NCBI GenBank assembly: GCA_963576565.1
Contig: OY755044.1
Coordinates: 55,709,783-55,773,782, forward strand
DNA from: Aspidapion aeneum
Lineage: Eukaryota > Arthropoda > Insecta > Coleoptera > Brentidae
DNA length: 64,000 bases
Direction of reading: 5' to 3'
This document shows positions 1 to 10,420 of this stretch, one piece after another. Below the pieces are notes generated by a model that had not been told where the DNA came from, ran no database searches, and was given only the letters and a program-made list of their open reading frames with translations. The position numbers were made by a program, and so were the translations under genes. Within the stretch, counting starts at the first letter, position 1. Each line of letters starts with the position of its first letter.

Positions 1-103
1 GGCGCGGAGAAGACCCCTGTGACTGCCGCACCACAGAAATACTCAATTACTTACAACAACACAACCACTAACCCACAAGTTTGTTTATTTTACAGGCTTA
101 AAT

Positions 104-1335
104 ATGGAGCAAAATAAAACCAAAAGAGAAGCCGTACCGTCAGAGGAGAGCAGGGAAACCCCTAACCCCGTCACTCCATCCGCTGAGGAGGGTGGAACAC
201 CGCCGACTCAGGTCGACGAAGACCTGCTTCTCCAATCCTCCGACGGGGGACTGGACGCAGACCCGGATGATTCTCCGAAAGAAGAGGACGGGCCTGCTGA
301 CCAACTCCCAAAGGAGGGTGCTCAGCTTCTCAACCCCGAACAGGTGGAGGAGAGGCTGAGGAGAAAGCGGGAAAGAAACAGGAGGCATAAGAAGAACCAA
401 GCCCTTCGCAGAAAGCGGGAGCAAGAGGCTCTGAAAGAGTCGGGGGGAAGGACCGAGGGGGGACTAAGAGACCAGCGTAAGCTGGACTCTCCCTCCTCGG
501 CCACAAACCCCGACCCCCAAACGACTGTGCCGGGCGGCCCGGTTAAGTTGGCAAAGGAGTACCCCGAAAAGGGAACTCCAAAACCAACCTCTGCCCGTGG
601 CAAGAGGGTCAAACGGGGCGCGGGCCAAGGGGAAGGGGGTGTGACCGACAACAGGTCGCCTCTATTAAGAGACAACCTGCGGTCGGACAAACCCTCGGCT
701 GAGCCCGCGTCTCGGAAGACCGGACAGCCAAGTAGGAAGGCGATGAAGGTCGTCTTCATGTCCGACAGGGTAGACGGCAAAATCCAAGAGGAAGAGGGAG
801 CAGCTATCCGCTGTGAGCTTCTGGAACGGATGCTCCGGACCATGAGGGGACCACCCGAGAGACCGGTGCTCCGTTTTGGAACTCTGGCCTGGTAGAACCA
901 GGCTGGATGCTGTTCACAGTGGATAATTCAGAGGTCACAAGGGACTGGCTACTGAACCAGATCGTAACGGTCGGAGGAGTCACATTCCGTCCTGACAGGT
1001 CGGATGAGGCACCCTGGCCGGAGCGGATCACGTTTTGGATCCGGTCCCAAGAGGAGGTAGACATCGCCAGGTTAATGGATTTCCTAGGACTCCAGAACAG
1101 GCCGCTCGATATTTCGGGCTGGCGACATCTGGAGACCACAGGAGGACCAGGCGCCTGGCGATTGACTTTCATGGTAGGGGTGGATACCATAAGGCATCTG
1201 GAGGGAGTCAATTGGCGGCTCGCATATGAGTTTGTAACCATCGCTGTGTCGAGGATGCAAACTTATAACGCAGCTACGCGACGACCGCCCAGAGGGCCCG
1301 ACGGTGACCCGTCTACCAAGAGAAAGACGGAGTGA
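104..1335 (+). pseudogene. LINE ORF1 (RNA-binding/gag-like), frameshifted
   Basis: ORF1 proteins of this LINE group bind the element RNA. The first open piece (104-895, 263 codons) is hydrophilic and rich in Arg, Lys, Glu, Pro and Gly. It has a basic segment near residues 80-110 (RLRRKRERNRR), as expected for a nucleic-acid-binding N-terminus. The second piece (907-1335, 142 codons) lies in another frame and continues a compact domain (TRDWLLNQI and GAWRLTFMVG). This domain resembles the DUF4780-type domain of insect retroelement ORF1 products. The break near 880-905 sits inside that domain, so I read the two pieces as one frameshifted gene. No CCHC zinc knuckle is visible. The assignment to DUF4780 is from memory of the family pattern and is not certain. 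Confidence 0.7.
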
Positions 1336-1378
1336 TGGGTTCCCCTGCTCTCCCCCATGTAACAACCCCCACATGGCG

Positions 1379-4300
1379 ATGGATAAACTGCGGGTAAGTC
1401 AAATTAATTAGCACAAGAGTCTCGGACCAACAGGCGAGCTTGTACGGACTGTGACTGGCACCAGTGCCTCGCAAATTATATTTGTACAAGAACCTTTTAT
1501 CGTTTCAGGTAGCAAAGTAGGGGGCCTAGGGAGTACCGGCATGAACATCCTGACCGGGACAAGGGAGGAAGCACCAAGATGCTGCCTAATGGTGTCAAAG
1601 GACCTGACAGTTGTGGAGTTACCACAACTAGGGACCCGAGATTTGACGGCAGCGCTTTTGGAATTAATGGTAAGTAACAATAGGCTTAAGATCGTGGTAT
1701 GTTCCGCATACTTACCATATGACAGTGAGCACCCACCACCTTCCCCAGAACTAGCGCGAGTAATCTCATTCGCGGAGTCTAACAGATTTCCGGTGATCGT
1801 AGGGCGTGACGCAAATTCACATCATGTAGCGTGGGGTAGTAGTGATGTGAATAAACGTGGAGAGGCTCTTTTTGAGTTTCTCGCCAACTCGGACCTGGAA
1901 ATAGCTAACAAAGGCTGCAAACCAACGTTCATCAATAACACCCGCGAGGAAGTCATTGACATTACGCTGGCTTCGCGAGACATTTACGAAAATATCGTCA
2001 ATTAAAGGGTCACGAAGGACATCGTCACATCTGACCATCGTATGATCAGATTCGAGATGAAGACCGACGAGACACCACCAGAACTTAGGAGGAACCCAAG
2101 AAGTACGGACTGGGGACGCTATCTGTCGACTCTGGACCGGAATAGGGACCCTCTTGAAATAAACATTGACACAAAAGAACAACTTGAAAGAGCAATCGGC
2201 GACCTGGAAAAAACCATCATAGCCAGCTATGAGGAGGCCTGCCCCTTAAAACCCTTGCCGACTCGACGTGTCCCCTGGTGGAACAGCCAGCTAGACAAGC
2301 TACGCCGGAAAACCAGGAGGACCCTTAACAGAGCGATGAGGGAGGGTGGGGAGGCCACCTGGGAACAGTACAGAGAAGCCAGAAGAGAGTTTAAGACAGA
2401 GGTAAGAAGAAGTAAAAGGGAAAGCTGGAGGACTTACTGTGGGGAGATCAATTCTCTCCCAGGGACCTCCAGACTTCTCAAAATACTGAGTAGTGATTCG
2501 AGACAAACACTCACGTCTCTTAAAAAACCTGATGGAAACTGGACCGCCTCCGGTGAGGAGTCTTTGCGACATCTCCTTGAGGTTCATTTCCCAGGGGAGG
2601 AGAGCGACCACAAAACGCAACCCGTCGCCGGACCACAGTTTAGGGTTGAACCCGACTGGGAACTGGTAGATAAAGTCGTTACGGACGCCACCATAACCTG
2701 GGCGATCAACGAGTTCAGCCCATACAAGTCACCAGGGCCGGACGGGCTGTTTCCGGCGCTATTGCAGAAAGGGCTCAAGGTTCTCCTTCCGTATATGAGA
2801 GGAATCTTTAGAGCGAGCATAGCGTTGGGCTATGCACCTCCAACATGGAGAAAGGCAATCGTAGTCTTTATCCCGAAGGTGGGGAGATGAGACTACACAG
2901 CAGCCAAATCTTACCGGCCCATAAGTCTGACATCTTTTATGATGAAGGCAATGGAGAAGATGGTTGACCGACACCTCCTAGGAGGAGTCTTGGCAAACAA
3001 CCCATTCCACAGAAATCAGCATGCCTACATGGAGGGCAAGTCAACTGACTCGGTCATACATGCAGTAGTGCATAAGGCAGAGAAGGCTCTTCAATTCAAG
3101 CAATACGCACTTGCGGTGTTCTTTGACATAGAAGGGGCTTTCGACAAGGCCAAAGTGCAGATGATAACATCCGCCCTTCAATAGAGGGGGGCAGAAACCC
3201 CCATTATTGAATGGGTAAGATCTGCACTAAATCAACGAGCAATACAAGCTACATTGGCGGAGTCAACGGTCAGGATTAGGGTCACGGGAGGGTGCCCACA
3301 AGGCAGTTGCCTGTCGCCCCACCTGTGGTGCCTGATTATGGACACCCTACTGAAACGCTTGTCAGAGAACGGATTCGACGCCTATGCCTATGCAGATGAT
3401 GGCGTGGTGGAAGTGGTTGGTCGCTTCCTTAACGTTGTCTGCAGTAGAATACAAATGGCTGTTCGCATCATAGAAGACTGGTGCCAAGAAAATGGACTCT
3501 CTGTTAACCCAGGTAAAACAGAGATGATACTGTTCACCAGAAAGAGAAAAATTGAAAGTTTTAGAGCACCCATGATGTACGGAAGACCCCTAGCTTTAGT
3601 ACGAAAGCTGAAGTACCTGGGTGTCATTCTTGATAGCGGACTCACCTGGACGCCACATGTTACCAATATGATCGTAAAGGTCCAGGCAACAATGTGGCAG
3701 CTACGACGGGTAGTCGGCAGGACCTGGGGACTATCCCCCAGGACCCTCCACTGGATGTACACGGCAATACTGAGACCGCGGATCCAATACGGATCCATAG
3801 TCTGGTGGCCGGCAGTGGAGAAAACGACCACATCCCTAAAACTCAGAAGCCTACAGGGGCTGATGTGTAGAGGGATAACCGGAGCTATGAGAACTACCCC
3901 GATCCTGGCCCTAGAGACAATTCTGGGACTACCATCGCTACCAACTTGGATCAAGAGGGAGGCGATGGGGACCTACCTACGTCTAAGGGACACGGGTCAG
4001 TGGAGAGGAAGAGGGAAAACAGCTGGTCATCTAGCTATAGAAGAGCTGAAATTAGAGAAATCCCCCTCACGTCAATGACGGTCAGCAGAGCACACGCACC
4101 TTGGAGGCTCGAGAAGAGGTACAAAATCCACATCCCAGACAGGGAAGCGTGGCAGAGAGACGAAATGATGTTTGAGGAGAGCGCTTTAGTTTGCTACACT
4201 GATGGATCCAAACTATCAGAGAGGCAAACCACAGGAGCGGGAGTATGCGTGGAAAAACTAGAAGTTCAAAAGAGCTACTCGCTCGGTGAGCAGGCTACTG

Positions 4301-5064
4301 TTTTTCAAGCAGAAGTCTACGCCATAATAATGGCGGCAACCTTAGAAGAGGTTCGGAATAGCGAAGAGGAGCTTATATTTATATGCTCTGACAGTCAAGC
4401 CACCCTGAAGGCGCTAAACGCACCCAAGATTGCTGACGGCTTGGTGGAAGAATGCGCAGAAGCGCTGGAGACCCTAAGCGATGGCAAACGGGTGACGCTG
4501 GTTTGGGTTCCGGGACATACGGGGATACCAGGCAACGAGAAGGCGGACGAACTCGCACGACTCGGGGCAGGAACCGCCTATGTAGGACCGGAGCCACTTT
4601 TGGGCGTGACAAAAAGACAAGTGCAAAGCGGACTCAACAAATGGGCCCAGGACGCGCTATTAAACTCCTGGGAAACAGGAACGGGTTTCAGACAGACCAG
4701 AGAATTCGTAGACCGTCCAAAAGCGACCAGAATTAGATGGATGCTGGGACGGACACGAAAAGACCTCGGACTGCTGATAGGTACTCTAACCGGACATAAC
4801 CGGTTGAGGAAGCACATGACACGTATAGGAGTCGGGAATGACCCTACCTGCCCAGCCTGTGGGCAGGAAGAAGAGACATCAAGACACCTCGTGGCAGAAT
4901 GCGAGGCCTACGCAAGGATGAGACAACAGGCACTCGGAGCGCCAACTCTGAGCGAGGAAGAACTGCACATGCTCAAATGGGCAGACTTACTGGACTTTGT
5001 AAAGAGAACAGGAAGGCCCAATGAGTTACCCGACCATCAAAGGGAAGTGCAGAGAGTGGGTTAA
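1379..5064 (+). pseudogene. LINE ORF2: endonuclease, reverse transcriptase, RNase H
   Basis: ORF2 nicks the target and copies the element RNA. I start it at ATG 1379, because the reading starts with the LRVSQIN pattern usual for this group. The order is AP-type endonuclease (about 1400-2070; QEPF, GRDANSHH, then TSDH), RT (about 2690-3640; FDIEGAFD, GCPQGSCLSP, catalytic YADD), RNase H (about 4190-4570; YTDGSK, QAEVYAI, SDSQA, PGHTGIPGNEKADELAR) and a C-x2-C-H-C finger near 4850-4890. The usual endonuclease GDFN is GRDAN here. In-frame stops lie at 1409, 2003, 2888, 3182 and 4076. The RNase H part is in a different frame from the RT, with the shift between about 3946 and 4078. All catalytic motifs of RT and RNase H can still be read, so decay is moderate. 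Confidence 0.9.
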
Positions 5065-5160
5065 GAGACAGACTTGGGGCATGGCAAAAAGGGCCTACTC
5101 TGGCCTACTTGTCAGACCTGCGGGTCAACCCCCCCCCACTTCTACTACTACTGCAAGATA

Positions 5161-8009
5161 GGACTTGAATATATCGTTTGTTAACATATACTTAGTTTAG
5201 AAACATTACTCTAGCCTCACCAAATAAAGTGTCACTAGAAAATTTTCTATTCTTTTTTATAATTACTTTTAGTATATGTTTTTGAGTGTCAATAAATGGG
5301 TCCAGGACGGATGTTCCTTTAAAAAAAATACAAGTTGTTGTGTTAGGGCTGTATATGGCCAACCCCGTAAAAATAAAATTATTACTGCTTAGTAGGCATT
5401 TTAAGAACCTGCTACATCTTTTGTATTAAACGTTTTTTCAAGATCTTGTATTTATAGTTTAAGAAATAATCGACTGTTCCCATACTTATCAGTATATTTT
5501 TTTATATATTATTTTTATTATGGGCGCATCCATTTTAGATATTTGATGAAAAAAAATATAAAATAGCATAAAATGCGACATCCTGAGGAATCGCCAGTCC
5601 CCCCGACATATTCCTGGGTGCATCACTGTGTTTATATTTAATGAAGAAACCCAAATAAAAACTGACCGCATCTTGTCAAATAAACTAAAGGCCTTGATTG
5701 CCAACCTTAAGAAATGCTTAAAAAATTGTTCTTTTCTATATTAATTTTTTGATTTTACAGTGTGACCTCTTTAAATTGATCCTACGCTATACCGGGCATA
5801 GGCAAACTAATAATCCGAAAGTCAATTTAGAAAGTAATAGTCCGATAATGTATTTATACCAAAGTTATTAAATAAATTTAAAAAAAACATATATAAATAA
5901 ATTAAAAAAAACAAAAGTAAAACAAATGTAAAATATCATCAGTTCGTAAACAACAAGTAAAATTAAAGAAAGAAGAATTATAAAAAGTTTTTTCCTTGGC
6001 CGGGACTCGTGTAACCTGTGTAGTTAGTTAGTGTTCATTTCTTTACGTTCATGCTGCTAATTTTAATTGTCGGGATAAACGTTTCCCTAAAACTGAAATA
6101 GGGAACAATCGTTCGTTTTAGAGATATTTTATCTACAGTCAAGAGTTATGTCAACTTCAGAGTTGAGTCTATAAGTACCTTTGCATATGATAAAATTCAC
6201 CTTTTGTGATAATAAAGGATTTTTGACTTGATTTGATTTTATTTTTAAATTATTATCAGCACTACTGCAATAAGTATGTTTTTAACTAGGTGCCACTTGA
6301 CCTTATTCCCCATTAAACACTCTTTAAGAGATTCCGAAGAAAAACCAGCTATGTATTGAATTTATGATAAAAATAATAATAATAACCGCCTTGGTTTCCA
6401 AAATAACAGGTGAACTAAAGCCCAGTAAAACTAGCACCGCATGGAAAATTTTTACAGATACAACTCAATAAATTGTCAAAATACTTCAGAGGCAAAAAAC
6501 ATTATTTTCTAAAGATTTTGAGCATTTTTTTAAATTTTGCAAAAGTTCCTAAATGTTCCACAGTGGTGTAAGGGTTATTATTTGTTTTAAAATTTTGAAA
6601 GAAAAAACCTGTGTAGTTAGTATTGAGATAAATATTGGTTAAATAATTTACTAGTGCTACGGATTTCATCTGAGCCACAGTGTCGTCCAACAAAATCGTA
6701 AAATGTATAATAGTTAATAACTAAATTTAAGGGGTCAGAGTTTTGTCTTAACATCTTCTGTACCGACTTCTATAGGCCCGAAATAAAGATTAAAAGAAAC
6801 TTCGGTTAAAATTTTGTCCCATTCATCAACGAGATTCATAGCGCCATAGCCCCAGGTGTTTTTTAAAGGATTTCTCCTGGACTAAAGCATTCAGTGTAGT
6901 AGAAGTGAAGTTTTAGAAAAATGAAGGTTAGCCCTTTAAAATAACGCAGGTTGGATTCGTATAACATATGTGGTAAAAATATGGTTAGGGGCTCCCGGGC
7001 TAAAAACACGCTACATTGATAGTGCCGAAAAATTTGTCGCGGGCGTCAAAAAATCTGTCGCTCAGAATAGACGTCAAAACTTTTGGCAAAAACCGGCCTC
7101 TTGATTTAAAAAAACGCCAGTTTGAACGTTGAAAAATGAATTTCGGCAGCGCCGCAATGCTACAGTTTAAATATGAACTGAGTTCGAATTTTTGCAATTT
7201 ACGTTTATGTAAATGGAAGTAAACGCAAATATAATATTTATTTTGTTTCTTTAACATCACTGATAACTTTTTCTTGAGTTTTTGAGGTTTTATAAACATA
7301 CATTACTGTGATATTACTGGATAAATTGTGTAATGCATAAACATACTCCATTCTTGACGTTTCAAATGGTCATTTTTATACAAAAGTAAAGCATGCGTTT
7401 ATTTTAATAAAAAATAATCCAAAACAGTGAACGAAACGTTTAAAAATTATTGATAAATACGTAAACAAGCCCACGGAAGGAATCTAACATGAAAAATATG
7501 TCTGGTAAGTTTTTTTAACTACAAAAATTGCATTTTAAATGACCTTAACAATACTGACGTTTTCGTCAGTATTTCTGTCTATTGGCAAAGAATCGAGCCC
7601 GTAACTAATATGTTATTCAACAACATTAGGTCAATTTCAAAAGAATGTAGATTATTTAAAAAAAAATTAATACAAATGTTTGTCGAGAAACAGAGTAACA
7701 AAATAATATATAAATGTCAAACCCCGAAAAAATTATAGGTATGTACTATTTTTAATAGTACTAAGGTACAAACAAATTGTTGTGTTAGTTCTTTAAATAG
7801 GCAACCATATATAGGAAAATTTTAATAAAACACATCTATATAAGACAGGTACCTAAAGTTTACTTCAAAGTTGCATTTCTGCATAATAATTATTAATAAT
7901 TATCTAGTGAAACTTTAGTACTATCTACACAGTTTTTAGTACTATCTACACAGTTTTATTTGTCTGTATTTAAATAAGATACAAACCGAGGAAAAAGAAA
8001 AATTTAATT
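5161..8009. other. AT-rich intergenic DNA with one retroelement 3' tail
   Basis: No supported gene. The ORFs here are short, low in complexity and unlike any family I know. At about 6190-6245 an AATAAA signal is followed by GGATTTTTGACTTGATTTGA and a T-rich tail. This is the kind of short-repeat 3' end left by insect LINEs, so a 5'-truncated LINE end may lie here. A near-exact direct repeat of about 20 bp (TTTTAGTACTATCTACACAG) occurs around 7912-7955. The rest shows nothing I can interpret. Confidence 0.5.
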
Positions 8010-8039
8010 TGGTAAACTTATCACGTCCTTGCAATGCAA

Positions 8040-9002
8040 CTATAGGTAAATTTAGTGGGAATAAGGACACTGTTGTTCTGGTAAATATACGTTTTAATCC
8101 ATCGGTAACGTTTCGACAATGGTTTCTGTCTTCATCAGACTAAAAAGGTTACAACTCATTAGTAAGATAATACAAAATACGGCACATTAATACATCACCA
8201 ATTAAAAATTATTATTCTTTTCCCAATAAATAACATTTAAAAATTACCTTATTGACAATATATTATTTTTTTCCTAAATATTTTTTTCCCTTTTAATGTA
8301 TATGTAACAGATTTTTTTATTTATTTATATAAAGAAATAATTATGGTTTATTTTTCTTCCTTTTTTTTTTAATATACATATATAAAAATTTTTATACAAA
8401 GGTTCAAAAATTTTTTTGTCACTATAGTAACTGATGGGTGGCTCAATAAAATACGCACAAAGAGATCAATCAGCTATTCATATAAATATACGCACAAAGA
8501 GATCAATCAGCTATTCATAAATATACGCACAAAGAGATCAATCAGCTATTCATATAAATATATGAATAGCTGATTGATCTCTTTGTGCGTATTTTATTGA
8601 GCCACCCATCAGTTACTATAGTGACAAAAAATTTTTTGAACCTTTGTATAAAAAAATTTATATATGTATATTAAAAAAAAAGGAAGAAAAATAAACCATA
8701 ATTATTTCTTTATATAAATAAATAAAAAAATCAGTTACATATACATTAAAAGGGAAAAAAATATTTAGGAAAAAAATAATATATTGTCAATAAGGTCATT
8801 TTTAAATGTTATTTATTGGGAAAAGAATAATAATTTTTAATTGGTGATGTATTAATGTGCCGTATTTTGTATTATCTTACTAATAAGTTGTAACCTTTTT
8901 AGTCTGATGAAGACAGAAACCATTGTCGAAACCTTACCGATGGATTAAAACGTATATTTACCAGAACAACAGTGTCCTTATTCCCACTAAATTTACCTAT
9001 AG
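8040..9002. mobile_element. Foldback (palindromic) element with central tandem repeats
   Basis: Two arms of about 410-450 bp are reverse complements: 8040-8470 against about 8560-9002. The outer ends read CTATAGGTAAATTTAG and its complement. The centre holds three direct copies of a roughly 36-bp unit (ATACGCACAAAGAGATCAAT and following) at 8451, 8488 and 8523, then the inverted copy from 8561. No transposase is present, so it is a non-autonomous foldback element. Both arms contain a CTGATGA...GAAAC motif on opposite strands (8110-8138 minus, 8904-8932 plus). The left arm homology to the fragment at 9793 extends outward to about 8010, so the true left end may lie there. Confidence 0.85.
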
Positions 9003-9379
9003 AAAAATTTAATATTTTGGTCATATATAAATAAATACAAATAATAAATAGCTATCTATAATAGCAAATATATATAATATATAATAATATGTATGTAGCT
9101 GTGTTAAATGTCTAATCCAATCTAATGACCGCTTGTGGTAACAAAGAACCTCAAAAGAAGCTTTACGCCAAGTCAAACTGACTTAATGACCTTTGAAAAC
9201 CTAGCTGTTTAAAATTAAATCGGACAAGAAGCAAACTAACGTCTAGTCTATCATAATCTGGATTTTAAATATCCAAAAAATAAATATATTTATGGGCACA
9301 TATTACATAGATGTGGTGACCCTATAAGCAAATAAAATATAACCAAAATATTATTCATAATAGAAATCTATATTAGATT
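9003..9379. other. AT-rich spacer, nothing recognised
   Basis: AT-rich sequence with TATATA-type low-complexity runs around 9050-9090. I see no ORF, inverted repeat or known motif that I can support. Confidence 0.5.
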
Positions 9380-9594
9380 TAAGGCCGCTGATTGTTGCAG
9401 GCAATCCATTTTTATCGGTCCGGTGCAATTTTTTTGCATGCAAACTGGGGAATTTTTACCTAGATTCTGGGGAATCCAGGCATGGCCATGCACAATGTCA
9501 AACGAAAAGAAGATTTTTTGCAGGCAACAATTTGACCGAAATTTTTTGCATGCAAATATTTGCAGCGCGTCATGCACCATGTCAAGCGGCCTTT
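9380..9594. mobile_element. Small MITE with AAGGCCGCT ends
   Basis: A roughly 215-bp segment is bounded by AAGGCCGCTG at 9381 and its near complement AAGCGGCCTTT ending at 9594. It contains internal repeats of TTTTTTGCATGCAAA and GCATGCAAAT. Its GC content is above that of its flanks. Short terminal inverted repeats without a transposase fit a hAT-like MITE. The family call is inference and the target duplication is unclear. Confidence 0.5.
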
Positions 9595-9792
9595 AATAAG
9601 TTAAATTTAAGTTATGTCATTAAATAATTATATCCTAATACCAGCTTCGGTATTGAAAAATCATTTTTCAAAGAAAATTGTTAAAAATAAAAAAAAACAT
9701 ACTTAAGTAAAGTGGCAATCCTATAACAATTCCCGGTCTTAAGAAAAATATGTATAAAAAAATACAGATTATGCTATAACATATTTAAATAT

Positions 9793-10060
9793 TTGGTAAA
9801 CTTATCACGTCCTTGCAATGCAACTATAGGTAAATTTAGTGGGAATAAGGACACTGTTATTCTGGTAAATATACGTTTTAATCCATCGGTAACGTTTCGA
9901 CAATGGTTTCTGTCTTCATCAGCCCTTCAGACTAGATCGTACATTGGAACAACAAAAAACAAGAATTCAAGCACATCAGGAAACCAAACGGCACAAAATT
10001 AAAAACGAAGCCCGACATTAATCTGCTAATTATTTATATTTTCTTTTTGAAGACAAAGAA
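9793..10060. repeat. Arm fragment of the 8-kb foldback element joined to a second repeat
   Basis: Positions 9793-9922 closely match 8012-8138, the outer left arm of the foldback element, including the CTGATGA/GAAAC motif (minus strand, 9894-9922). The match stops just after the motif at 9922. It is followed by a 120-bp segment (9941-10060) that occurs again, almost identical, at 10131-10250 inside the next palindrome. The join is therefore chimeric. Confidence 0.8.
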
Positions 10061-10420
10061 GCGGCTCTGAAATATTAAGGATTACCATATATTAAAAAAA
10101 AATTGTTCTGCAATAATATAATATAACATTACATTGGAACAACAAAAAACAAGAATTCAAGCACATCAGGAAACCAAACGGCACAAAATTAAAAACGAAA
10201 CCCGACATTAATCTGCTAATTATTTATATTTTCTTTTTGAAGACAAAGAAAATATAAATAATTAGCAGATTAATGTGGGGTTTCGTTTTTAATTTTGTGC
10301 CGTTTGTTTTCCTGATGTGCTTGAATTCTTGTTTTTTGTTGTTCCAATGTAATGTTATATTATATTATTGCAGAACAATTTTTTTTTAATATATGGTAAT
10401 CCTTAATATTTCAGAGCCGC
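10061..10420. repeat. 360-bp near-perfect palindrome
   Basis: The left arm starts GCGGCTCTGAAATATTAAGG at 10061, and the right arm ends with its complement at 10420. The loop lies at about 10238-10245 (TTGAAGAC). The arms pair along almost their whole length of about 175 bp. It could extrude as a cruciform or its RNA could form a long hairpin. No coding potential is visible. It is probably a second foldback element or the inverted end of one. Confidence 0.85.

Larger units (their letters stand above)
1..5160 (+). mobile_element. Degraded non-LTR retrotransposon (LINE), LOA/R1/I group
   Basis: A two-ORF LINE enters the window from the left and ends around 5.1-5.2 kb. Positions 1-103 look like its 5' leader. 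ORF1 (104-1335) and ORF2 (1379-5064) follow in the normal LINE order. ORF2 has endonuclease, reverse transcriptase, RNase H and a terminal C-C-H-C zinc finger. RNase H after the RT is typical of the I/LOA/R1 superfamily, so I place it there without naming a family. The DNA is clearly more GC-rich than the flanking AT-rich sequence, which helps set the right boundary. A run of C and short CTA repeats at 5130-5155 precede the return to AT-rich DNA. Several in-frame stops and at least two frameshifts make the copy inactive. Confidence 0.9.

Noticed and set aside
4379..4817. Overlapping ORFs on both strands within the first LINE
   Set aside because: They shadow the RNase H region of ORF2, whose motifs are clear in its own frame.
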